51,026 bases of DNA from contig CAIPKZ010000321.1 of NCBI GenBank assembly GCA_903865775.1, positions 1-51,026 of the forward strand, given 5' to 3'. Below, one piece after another: positions 30,288 to 38,632 of this stretch. Under the pieces are notes generated by a model. It did no database searches and was not told where the DNA came from. It saw nothing but the letters and a program-made list of their open reading frames with translations. This stretch comes from an uncultured Prolixibacteraceae bacterium (lineage in GTDB: Bacteria; Bacteroidota; Bacteroidia; Bacteroidales; Prolixibacteraceae). Numbering within the stretch: position 1 is the stretch's first letter; the number at the start of each line of letters is the position of its first letter. The position numbers were made by a program, and so were the translations under genes.

Positions 30288-30357
30288 CGACCCCATTGTG
30301 GTCGGATATATATAGAAAAATGGAATTCTCTATATACCTGTGACCCCATCGGGGTCA
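30288..30357. repeat. Three-hairpin intergenic repeat unit
   Basis: CGACC..GGTCG (30288-30304), TATATAGA (30309-30316) / TCTATATA (30329-30336), TGACCCC-ATC-GGGGTCA (30341-30357). Confidence 0.65.
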
Positions 30358-30435
30358 AACAATTTTGCTTACAGAATGGCATTGCAATAAGATTCAGGAA
30401 AATAGTTGAATATTTAATTTACATATTGATTTAAC

Positions 30436-32271
30436 ATGAAAAAGTTAAGTTTATTATCTTTATTGATCGCGTTCAGTCTTTCAATTTTTGCACTGAATGT
30501 TGACCGCGTTGAACCCACATTTTGGTGGGTAGGTATGAAAAATCCAAGCGTTCAGCTGATGGTTCACGGGCAGGAAATTGCTTCAAGCGAAATAAGCCTG
30601 AGTTATCCCGGGGTGAGGATAAGTTCGGTTTCCCGTCAGGAAAATCCGAATTATGTTTTTATCGATTTGAGCATTTCTCCGGAAGCACAGGCCGGAAGTT
30701 TCCCGATTCTGTTCAGGAAAAATAAGAAAGAAGAGGTCATCTATACCTATGAATTGAAAAACCGCGAACTCAATTCTTCCGGTCGGAAAGGTTTTGATGC
30801 CTCCGATGTGATTTACCTGGTTACTCCCGATCGTTTTGTTAACGGTAATCCCTCCAACGACGCGGTTGCCGGGATGAAGGAATTGCCCAACCGGACCGAT
30901 AAAAACGGGCGGCATGGCGGCGATATTCAGGGAATAAAAAACAGTCTCGATTACATTTCGAAGATGGGTTTTACTTCCGTTTGGCTCAATCCGGTACTTG
31001 AAAACAACATGACACATGTTTCGTACCACGGATATTCGACTACCGATTTCTACAAAGTCGATCCACGATACGGAACCAATGAAGAATACCGCGAACTGGG
31101 ACAGACCATCCATCAAAAAGGCATGAAACTAATGATGGACATGATATTCAATCACATCGGTTCGGAGCATTGGTGGATGAACGATATGCCATCGTCTGAC
31201 TGGTTAAATTTTTATCCTGAATATAAAATTACCAATCATCAGCACATTTCTGTTGAGGATCCTTATGCTTCCAAAGCGGATCAGAAAATGATGTCAGACG
31301 GTTGGTTTGTTCCTTCGATGCCCGATTTGAATCAAAGGAATCATTTTATGGCCAATTACCTGATTCAAAACAGTATTTGGTGGACTGAATACGTTGGTCT
31401 GGATGGAATCCGTATGGACACCTATCCTTATCCCGATAAATTCGCGATGGCCGAATGGACCAAACGGATACTGGAAGAATATCCCGGTTTTTACATGGTG
31501 GGAGAGGAGTGGTCGATGAATGCGGCTTTGATTTCGTACTGGCAAAAAGGTAAAAAAAATCAGGATGGCTATGTTTCTGATCTTCCCGGCCTGATGGACT
31601 TTCCGTTAAATAATGCGGTTATTCAGAGTTTGAAAAATCCGAATAGTGGCGGTTTAGTACAAATCTATGAAGCGCTGGCTAACGATTTTCAATTTCCGAC
31701 TCCTGAAAAACTCGTGGTTTTCCCCGATAATCATGATATGTCAAGGTTTTACACCCAGTTGGACGAGAATCTCGACTGGATGAAAATGGGGATTGTATAT
31801 TATGCCACAACCCGCGGAATTCCCCAGTTGTTTTACGGAACTGAAATCCTGATGGCAAATCCGGGTACCGGTGAACACGGTATCATCCGCTCCGATTTTC
31901 CCGGCGGTTGGAATGGAGATCAGGTGAATGCATTTACCGGTGCTAGTCTTTCAGAAAAACAAAAGCAGGCCCAGGAATTTGTCCGTAAAGTGCTGAACTG
32001 GCGGAAAACAAGCGAAGTGGTTCACTCTGGAAAATTACTCCACTTTTTTCCTGAAGATAACATCTATGTATATTTCCGATACAATCAGGACAGTAAAGTA
32101 ATGGTGGTCCTGAATAAAAATGCGCAGGAAAAAACAATTGATACCAGTCGGTTTAAGGAAATCATGGCGAATTGTACTTCAGGAAAGGAAGTGATTTCAG
32201 GAGCAAATATTTCGGATCTGAAAAACTTGAAAATACCTGCCAGTTCGGCTATGATAATTGAATTGAAATAG
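30436..32271 (+). CDS. GH13 cyclomaltodextrinase/neopullulanase-like alpha-amylase (SusA-like), signal peptide
   Basis: Cyclomaltodextrinase-type N domain 'VDRVEPTFWWVGMKNPSVQLMVHG'; GH13 motifs 'MMDMIFNHIG', 'LDGIRMDTYPY', 'MVGEEW', 'VFPDNHDMSR'. Confidence 0.93.
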   Translation: MKKLSLLSLLIAFSLSIFALNVDRVEPTFWWVGMKNPSVQLMVHGQEIASSEISLSYPGVRISSVSRQENPNYVFIDLSISPEAQAGSFPILFRKNKKEEVIYTYELKNRELNSSGRKGFDASDVIYLVTPDRFVNGNPSNDAVAGMKELPNRTDKNGRHGGDIQGIKNSLDYISKMGFTSVWLNPVLENNMTHVSYHGYSTTDFYKVDPRYGTNEEYRELGQTIHQKGMKLMMDMIFNHIGSEHWWMNDMPSSDWLNFYPEYKITNHQHISVEDPYASKADQKMMSDGWFVPSMPDLNQRNHFMANYLIQNSIWWTEYVGLDGIRMDTYPYPDKFAMAEWTKRILEEYPGFYMVGEEWSMNAALISYWQKGKKNQDGYVSDLPGLMDFPLNNAVIQSLKNPNSGGLVQIYEALANDFQFPTPEKLVVFPDNHDMSRFYTQLDENLDWMKMGIVYYATTRGIPQLFYGTEILMANPGTGEHGIIRSDFPGGWNGDQVNAFTGASLSEKQKQAQEFVRKVLNWRKTSEVVHSGKLLHFFPEDNIYVYFRYNQDSKVMVVLNKNAQEKTIDTSRFKEIMANCTSGKEVISGANISDLKNLKIPASSAMIIELK

Positions 32272-32278
32272 CGAGTAG

Positions 32279-32313
32279 GGATTCCATCTTTCTTAAAAGA
32301 GATGGAATCCTTT
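32279..32313 (+). terminator. Possible terminator hairpin after the SusA-like gene
   Basis: GGATTCCATCT (32279-32289) / AGATGGAATCC (32300-32310) then TTTCT; the U-tract is short. Confidence 0.5.
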
Positions 32314-32360
32314 CTCCATCGAATTGAAATAGGAAAACGATTAAATTTGATTTTCAATGG

Positions 32361-32457
32361 GTTCCACCCTTTGCTGTCACAGGTCGTCCCTTCAGGTCTC
32401 CAAGGGGCAACGCCCCGAAATGTAAAAGCATAGGATGAAGTGGAACGGAATCCTATG
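32361..32457. repeat. Intergenic palindromic repeat unit
   Basis: GTTCCAC (32361-32367) / GTGGAAC (32440-32446); GGGGC-AAC-GCCCC (32404-32416); CATAGGAT (32429-32436) / ATCCTATG (32450-32457). Confidence 0.65.
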
Positions 32458-32501
32458 AAGATTGAAGAACGAAAAATTTAAAACTTAAATAAATTACAAG
32501 C

Positions 32502-33881
32502 ATGAAAAAAATAACCCATTTAATGATTCTTCCTTTTCTGATTTTGGCTTTGTATTCGTGCGAGGCACCAGTTAAAAAGGTCGCCACAGAATCAACCGCA
32601 ATTTCAGTAACAGCCAATGTTCCGGAATGGAGCAAAAATGCCGTGATGTACGAAGTCAATGTTCGTCAGTACACACCGGAAGGAACGTTCAAAGCGTTTG
32701 AAACCCACCTTCCGCGCCTGAAAGAATTGGGTGTGGATATCCTTTGGTTTATGCCAATGTTTCCGATTTCAGAAAAGAACCGGAAGGGAACACTTGGCTC
32801 CTATTATTCGATTCGCGACTACAAAGCTGTGAATCCGGAGTTTGGAACAATGGACGATTTTAAAGCTTTGGTGAATAAGGCTCATGAAATGGGTTTCAAA
32901 GTAATGCTCGATTGGGTTGGAAACCACTCCGGCTGGGACAATCAGTGGATTGTGGATCACAAAGATTGGTACACTCAGGATGCAAAAGGAAATGTGATTC
33001 CGCCGAATCCGGACTGGAGTGATGTTGCTGATCTGAATTATGACAATAAAGAATTGAGAAAGGGCATGCTCGATGCCTTGAAATTCTGGGTGAAAGATAT
33101 TCAGGTGGATGGTTATCGCTGCGACTACGCCGGTGGAGTTCCTACCGACTTTTGGGAATCGGCCCGCGCTTCGCTTGATTCAATCAAACCGGTATATATG
33201 CTGGCCGAAAATCAGGATCAGATGAATTTGCTGAATAAGGCGTTTAACGTGAATTACGGATGGTCATTTCACCACCTGATGAACGAAGTTGCACAAGGCA
33301 AAAAGACAGCTTTGGACATTGATTCATCGTTAGTACAAAACGAAAGGACCTATCAGGTTGGAACCTATTCTTTGCAATTTCTTACCAACCATGATGAAAA
33401 CAGTAACGCCGGAACCGAATTCGAACGTATGGGCGATGCAGTAAAAACAATGGCTGTTTTAAGCTTTACCGTTCCTGGAATGCCGCTTATTTATACGGGA
33501 CAGGAAATCGGAATGAAAAAACGACTGCTGTTTTTTGAAAAGGATCAGATAGACTGGAGTAACCAGGAAATGCAGCAGTTTTACCAAAAACTGATCAAAC
33601 TGAAAAAGGATGAAGTTGCCCTGTGGAATGGCACCGCCGGAGGTAAGCTGTCCATACTGCAAACATCAGTTCCGGCTAAGGTTATGGCTTTTACCCGCGA
33701 GAAAGACAACAATCAGGTGGTAGCGGTTTTCAACATGTCGGCCGAACCTGTTGAAGCAACGATTGCACTTTCTCAGGCTGGCGATTACCAGGAATATTTC
33801 TCAGGAGATCTGAATAAATTAGATAAGGGTACTTCTTTAAAACTTGACAAATGGGGATATAAAATCTTTGTCAGGAAATAA
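32502..33881 (+). CDS. GH13 alpha-amylase-family lipoprotein
   Basis: Lipobox 'LALYSCEAPVK'; GH13 motifs 'VMLDWVGNHSG', 'VDGYRCDYAGG', 'YMLAENQ', 'FLTNHDENS'. Confidence 0.93.
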   Translation: MKKITHLMILPFLILALYSCEAPVKKVATESTAISVTANVPEWSKNAVMYEVNVRQYTPEGTFKAFETHLPRLKELGVDILWFMPMFPISEKNRKGTLGSYYSIRDYKAVNPEFGTMDDFKALVNKAHEMGFKVMLDWVGNHSGWDNQWIVDHKDWYTQDAKGNVIPPNPDWSDVADLNYDNKELRKGMLDALKFWVKDIQVDGYRCDYAGGVPTDFWESARASLDSIKPVYMLAENQDQMNLLNKAFNVNYGWSFHHLMNEVAQGKKTALDIDSSLVQNERTYQVGTYSLQFLTNHDENSNAGTEFERMGDAVKTMAVLSFTVPGMPLIYTGQEIGMKKRLLFFEKDQIDWSNQEMQQFYQKLIKLKKDEVALWNGTAGGKLSILQTSVPAKVMAFTREKDNNQVVAVFNMSAEPVEATIALSQAGDYQEYFSGDLNKLDKGTSLKLDKWGYKIFVRK

Positions 33882-33908
33882 AAATAGTTGGGTGTTTAGG
33901 TGAATTTG

Positions 33909-33942
33909 AAAAAGCTTGTCCGCATTGGGCAGGCTTTTTTTT
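33909..33942 (+). terminator. Rho-independent terminator at the end of the maltose cluster
   Basis: AAAAAGCTTGTCC-GCATT-GGGCAGGCTTTTTTTT; stem with two G-U pairs, then a T-run. Confidence 0.85.
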
Positions 33943-34116
33943 GAACCGGAATACTTTCCGGAGAATAAGTGGCGAAAAGGATTAAACTCTTCTGTTTGTA
34001 AGAGGTTCAATAGTTAAACAACATAAAAATGCAACATAAAAAAATAGCTTATTTTGGTAACCCTGAAGGGCTTTTTCTCGAAATAGAGACCAAACGGTAA
34101 CAAAAAATAAATCCCC

Positions 34117-35217
34117 ATGGACGAAAAACTAACGACCCTTGCATCATTACCTTATTCCAAGGCTGAAATCCTGAGATCATTGCTCGAATCGGAAGGTATT
34201 GACTGTGTTCTTGAAGGTGATAATTTCCTTCAGGATGCCATGGACACCGGAGTGAAAATACGTATTTTTGAAAAGGATGCCCGGCAAGCTTTCCCAATTC
34301 TGGAAAAGATGCTTGGAAAGGTAACCACAGATCAATCGAAGGCAGAGAACTATGTATTGATTCCCATCGATTTTTCGCACTATTCGCTAAAGGCTGCTTT
34401 GATTGGGTTCGATATTGCTGAAAAAATCGGATCTAAAATGGTGCTTTACCATTCCAGTCCGCGACCTGAATTCCTTACTATTCCTTACTCTGACGTTATC
34501 GTTTACGATTCGGCTCTTTTCGTTAATTATGAATTGACCGAAAAGCTTACCAACCAAAAGTTTGAAGCTTTTTTAAATCAGCTGACTGCTTTAATTGATC
34601 CGGAGCGATGGAGAAAAGCCCATCCGGAGTATATCGTTAAAATTGGAGAGGCCGACGACGACATACTTTCCTATATCCAGGTACATCCGCCTAAAATGGT
34701 GGTGATGGGAATCCGGGGCGAAGATGCCAAATCTGACGATCTGATGGGCACCACAACGGCGGGAGTTATTTTCAATTCCAAAGTTCCGGTTTTGGCCATT
34801 CCTGAAAATACTTCGGAGAATTGGCTTAAGAATTTCAAAACAGTTGTTTATGCAACTAATTTTGAAGCTCAGGATTTTATAGCCTTGGATAAACTGCTTA
34901 AACTGGTGAGTCCGTTTGAGTGTAAGCTTATTTGTCTGCATGTCAATCAGGGGGAAAACGGCGAACTGGATGAAGCGATGCTTGAAGGAATGCGTGAAGC
35001 TTTGAGTGAAAAATATCCTTATGCAGCTTTTGATTGTCGATTGGTTCACAGCAAAAACCTGACGGAAGCAATTGACCAGTTTATTCAGGAAAACCAAATC
35101 GATGTATTGGCCTTAACCACACACCGGCGAAATATATTTACCCGCTTTTTTAATCCAGGCATCTCCCGCAAAATGGTTTTACATTCCCAAACACCCATTT
35201 TTGTTTTTCATACCTAG
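34117..35217 (+). CDS. Universal stress protein (tandem USP) with N-terminal DUF2007-like domain
   Basis: N-terminal 'LTTLASLPYSKAEILRSLLESEGIDCVLEGDN...VKIRIFEKDARQAFPIL' is DUF2007-like; then USP 'YVLIPIDFSHYSLKAALIGFDIAEKIGSKMVLYHS' and 'DVLALTTHRRNIFTRFFNPGISRKMVLHSQTPIFVF'. Confidence 0.85.
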   Translation: MDEKLTTLASLPYSKAEILRSLLESEGIDCVLEGDNFLQDAMDTGVKIRIFEKDARQAFPILEKMLGKVTTDQSKAENYVLIPIDFSHYSLKAALIGFDIAEKIGSKMVLYHSSPRPEFLTIPYSDVIVYDSALFVNYELTEKLTNQKFEAFLNQLTALIDPERWRKAHPEYIVKIGEADDDILSYIQVHPPKMVVMGIRGEDAKSDDLMGTTTAGVIFNSKVPVLAIPENTSENWLKNFKTVVYATNFEAQDFIALDKLLKLVSPFECKLICLHVNQGENGELDEAMLEGMREALSEKYPYAAFDCRLVHSKNLTEAIDQFIQENQIDVLALTTHRRNIFTRFFNPGISRKMVLHSQTPIFVFHT

Positions 35218-35229
35218 AACATGAATTAC

Positions 35230-35262
35230 ACCCCTGACAGGGTTTCGAACCCTGTCAGGGGT
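35230..35262. repeat. Perfect 33-nt palindromic hairpin between convergent genes
   Basis: ACCCCTGACAGGGTT-TCG-AACCCTGTCAGGGGT; 15-bp perfect arms, 3-nt loop, no T-run. Confidence 0.85.
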
Positions 35263-35279
35263 AATTGGAAATGCGCTTC

Positions 35280-36299
35280 TTAATTCGCCGACTCAAATTG
35301 CTTTAAGAACCTGACATCGTTTTCGAAGAAATGGCGGATATCCTTGATGCCGTATTTCAGCATGGTAATTCGTTCAATTCCCATTCCGAAAGCAAATCCG
35401 GTATATTTTTTACTGTCGATGTTGCATGCTTCCAAAACATTGGGATCGACCATTCCGCATCCCAGGATCTCAAGCCAACCGGTGTATTTACAGACATTAC
35501 AGCCTTCGCCTCCACAAATGGAGCAACTCACATCCATTTCGGCCGAAGGTTCGGTAAAAGGGAAATAGGAAGGTCGCAGACGGATTTGTGATTTTTCTCC
35601 AAAAAGCTCACGGGCAAAATAAAGCAAGGTTTGTTTCAGGTCGGCAAACGATACGTTTTCGTCGACATACAATCCTTCAATCTGGTGAAAAATGCAATGC
35701 GAACGTGCTGAGATGGCTTCATTCCGGAATACACGACCGGGGAAAATGGCACGGATTGGCGGTTGGGTTTTTTCCATCACACGAATTTGTACGCTGGAAG
35801 TATGCGTGCGCAGCAGCACATCCGGATTTTTTTCAATGAAAAAAGTATCCTGCATGTCGCGGGCCGGATGTTCAGGAGGAAAATTCAGTGCTGAAAAAAC
35901 ATGCCAGTCGTCTTCAATTTCAGGTCCTTCAGAAATAGTGAATCCCAGCCGGGTAAAAATATCGATCATTTCGTTTTTGACGATCGACAACGGATGACGG
36001 CTTCCCAAGCGAATCGGTTCTCCGGGTTTGGTCAGGTCGAGATCGGAGGCGCCCTGATCTGCAGCCTCAAAATTATCTTTCAGTTCGTTGATTTTATTGA
36101 CAGCCAGCTCCTTCAATTCGTTAATGGCTTGCCCAACTTCTTTCTTCAGCTCGGCCGGAACGTCTTTGAATTCATTAAAAAGCTGCCCAAGCAATCCTTT
36201 TTTGCTGATGTATTTGATGCGTAATTCTTCAACCTCTTCCATTGCCGAAACGGAAACCTGTTCAATTTCAGCCTTTAACGCCTTGATTTTGTCTAACAT
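35280..36299 (-). CDS. pheS: Phenylalanine--tRNA ligase alpha subunit
   Basis: 'GSRHPLSIVKNEMIDIFTRLGFTISEGPEIEDDWHVFSALNFPPEHPARDMQDTFFI', 'HTSSVQIRVME', 'CGMVDPNVLEACNIDSKKYTGFAFGMGIERI'. Confidence 0.98.
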   Translation of the reverse strand: MLDKIKALKAEIEQVSVSAMEEVEELRIKYISKKGLLGQLFNEFKDVPAELKKEVGQAINELKELAVNKINELKDNFEAADQGASDLDLTKPGEPIRLGSRHPLSIVKNEMIDIFTRLGFTISEGPEIEDDWHVFSALNFPPEHPARDMQDTFFIEKNPDVLLRTHTSSVQIRVMEKTQPPIRAIFPGRVFRNEAISARSHCIFHQIEGLYVDENVSFADLKQTLLYFARELFGEKSQIRLRPSYFPFTEPSAEMDVSCSICGGEGCNVCKYTGWLEILGCGMVDPNVLEACNIDSKKYTGFAFGMGIERITMLKYGIKDIRHFFENDVRFLKQFESAN

Positions 36300-36594
36300 G
36301 ATATTCGTGTTCTTGAATTGAGCGGCAAAGATAATGATTCAGGATATAAAGTGAATCAAATCTCCCGGAAACCAGCGTTTGAGCTGAAAGAATATTTTAC
36401 AGGCCGGAATGTTTTTATTGAAAATAACCGATTGACTTCTTTCCTGAATGCAGTTTTTGATGCGCAATGGGTTGCATAATAAAGGAAGATTGATCTCAAA
36501 CGTTTGAATGTCGGGCTGTATTTACTCCGCATAGTTCCAATCCAAAATTTCTATCTCCAATTTTGTATCTTCACCCACAAATCCAAATTCCGCA

Positions 36595-37848
36595 ATGAGC
36601 AACGAAGAGAGCAGAAAAACTGGAGCAAACCGGTGGTCGTATCGCGAAGGAACGATTGTTACCGCAGCGATCCTTTTGCTGGGCTTTGCCCTTCAGGCTG
36701 CCAGCGGCGGAACCGTGCTCCGGATTGCCGGTTTTCCATGGAATCTGTTGGCCGGGCTGGTATTTGTGGGTTTGCTTATTCTGGTATTTGTTCTCTGGCC
36801 CAAACATTCAATTGTCAAAGGTTTGGGAAGTGTAAAAGCTGCTCTGCCAGCCATTTTGGGGTTTACATTTCTGGTATTGCTCATGGGTTTTGTGAAACAG
36901 GATGTGGAGCCCAAAAACGCGGTGGTTGAGCTTTTAGGATTGACTCACCTGGTGAAAACCTGGCCGTTTATGCTCATCAACCTGTACCTGATGATTTTGC
37001 TGGGAATCATCACGCTTAAACGGCTGACGCCCTTTAATTTTAAAAATGCCGGTTTTTTTCTGAATCATTTTGGCTTGTTTTTGGTGCTGTTCTCCACCAC
37101 ATTGGGAAGCATCGATATGCAGCGCCTTACCATGAATTGTTACGAAAATCAGCCAGAAAGCCATGCGGTGGATCCTTCAGGTAAAATGATTGAAATGCCG
37201 TTTTCCATCAAATTGGTGAATTTTAGCATTGATGAATTTCGGCCCAAAGTGACGATTGTTGATAATAAAAGTGGACAAATCGTTTTGAGTAAGGGAAAAG
37301 CACAACTTGAAATGATAGACCGGGATTCGTTTTCGATCTCTTCTTATCACATCAAAGTGGAGCAATTTCTTGAATCTTCGGGAAAAGCTGGAGATTTATA
37401 TACAGCCATTAACGAATCAGGTTCAGCACCTTCTGCAAAAGTGACGGTAAACAACCCGACTGATAAAAGTGAAATTTCAGGGTGGATTTTCAGTGGAAGT
37501 TACTCCCACCCACCGGAAATACTGCAACTCAACGAAAGTTTTTCGTTGGCGATGTTGCCTCCTGAACCACGAAAATTCAGCTCCGAATTGAATATTCAAA
37601 CAAAAACCGGAAAAAACAGATCGACGACTATCGAAGTAAACCGACCATACAGTATCGAAGGATGGACGATTTATCAGACTAATTACAATACGCAAATGGG
37701 CCGCTGGTCGAACCTGAGTGTTCTGGAGCTGGTGCGCGACCCCTGGTTGCCGTTTGTTTATCTGGGCATATTCCTGATGATGTTCGGAGCGGCTTTCCTA
37801 TTTATTACCGGTAAACCCAAAAATGGAGGAACAGAACATGTGGCTTGA
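36595..37848 (+). CDS. ResB/Ccs1-like cytochrome c biogenesis protein
   Basis: Polytopic N-terminus, large periplasmic region, 'RPYSIEGWTIYQTNYNTQMGRWSNLSVLELVRDPWLPFVYLGIFLMMFGA'; adjacent ccsA. Confidence 0.85.
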   Translation: MSNEESRKTGANRWSYREGTIVTAAILLLGFALQAASGGTVLRIAGFPWNLLAGLVFVGLLILVFVLWPKHSIVKGLGSVKAALPAILGFTFLVLLMGFVKQDVEPKNAVVELLGLTHLVKTWPFMLINLYLMILLGIITLKRLTPFNFKNAGFFLNHFGLFLVLFSTTLGSIDMQRLTMNCYENQPESHAVDPSGKMIEMPFSIKLVNFSIDEFRPKVTIVDNKSGQIVLSKGKAQLEMIDRDSFSISSYHIKVEQFLESSGKAGDLYTAINESGSAPSAKVTVNNPTDKSEISGWIFSGSYSHPPEILQLNESFSLAMLPPEPRKFSSELNIQTKTGKNRSTTIEVNRPYSIEGWTIYQTNYNTQMGRWSNLSVLELVRDPWLPFVYLGIFLMMFGAAFLFITGKPKNGGTEHVA

Positions 37849-38632
37849 TTTTCCAATGTATGCTTCAGCAGCATTCGTTTGCTGGCTGGCAGCTTCCGGA
37901 CTTTTTTTATCTTCAGGCAAAAAAATGCTTAATCAACTCGCTGCAGGACTATCATTTGCCGGCACAGCGTTTTTGCTTGTTTTTATAACTGTTCTCTGGA
38001 TTCACATTCAGAGGCCACCGATGCGAACTTTGGGTGAAACACGGCTCTGGTACGCGATATTTCTCTCCGGAATCGGACTGGTTTCCTACCTGCGCTGGAA
38101 ATACAAATGGCTGGTGAGTTACAGCCTTGGACTAGCCATGGTATTTTTGATTATCAATCTGCAGCACCCCGAAACCTACGATAAAACCCTGATGCCAGCA
38201 TTGCAGAGTCCATGGTTTATTCCCCATGTGATTGTGTATATATTTGCCTATGCGATGCTGGGTGCATCCTCATTGGTGGCTTTGCGAAACCTCTTTTTCG
38301 CACCCACCGAAAAAACCATCAAAGGTCCGATCCAGATGGCTGATAACCTGGTTTATCTTGGATTTTCGTTTCTGACTTTGGGATTATTATTCGGCGCTCT
38401 ATGGGCCAAGGATGCCTGGGGTCATTACTGGACCTGGGATCCGAAGGAAACCTGGGCATTCATTACCTGGATGTTTTACCTCGTGTATATTCATTACCGT
38501 TTCAGACATGCCAATGAGCACAAAAAAGCAATGGCAGTGCTGGCAGTTTCATTTGCAGTTTTGCTGATTTGCTGGTTTGGTGTAAACTACCTTCCAAGCG
38601 CAGAGAACAGCGTGCATGTGTACTCGGAGTAA
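37838..38632 (+). CDS. ccsA: CcsA-like cytochrome c biogenesis protein (system II)
   Basis: WWD-type motif 'WAKDAWGHYWTWDPKETWAFITWMFYLVYIHYR'. Start taken at ATG 37838 (MWLDFPMYAS); ORF opens at 37823. Confidence 0.88.
   Translation: MWLDFPMYASAAFVCWLAASGLFLSSGKKMLNQLAAGLSFAGTAFLLVFITVLWIHIQRPPMRTLGETRLWYAIFLSGIGLVSYLRWKYKWLVSYSLGLAMVFLIINLQHPETYDKTLMPALQSPWFIPHVIVYIFAYAMLGASSLVALRNLFFAPTEKTIKGPIQMADNLVYLGFSFLTLGLLFGALWAKDAWGHYWTWDPKETWAFITWMFYLVYIHYRFRHANEHKKAMAVLAVSFAVLLICWFGVNYLPSAENSVHVYSE

Noticed and set aside
36496-36507. TCAAACGTTTGA palindrome resembling the LacI operator, upstream of the ResB-like gene
   Set aside because: Only the central CAAACGTTTG is shared with the maltose operators, and there is no functional link of cytochrome c biogenesis to maltose; a chance 12-mer palindrome is plausible.
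37823-37837. Upstream ATG for CcsA (MEEQNMWLDF), overlapping the ResB-like gene
   Set aside because: The Met at 37838 leads directly into the hydrophobic N-terminus and follows GGAGG; the longer start adds only five polar residues. The choice is not certain.
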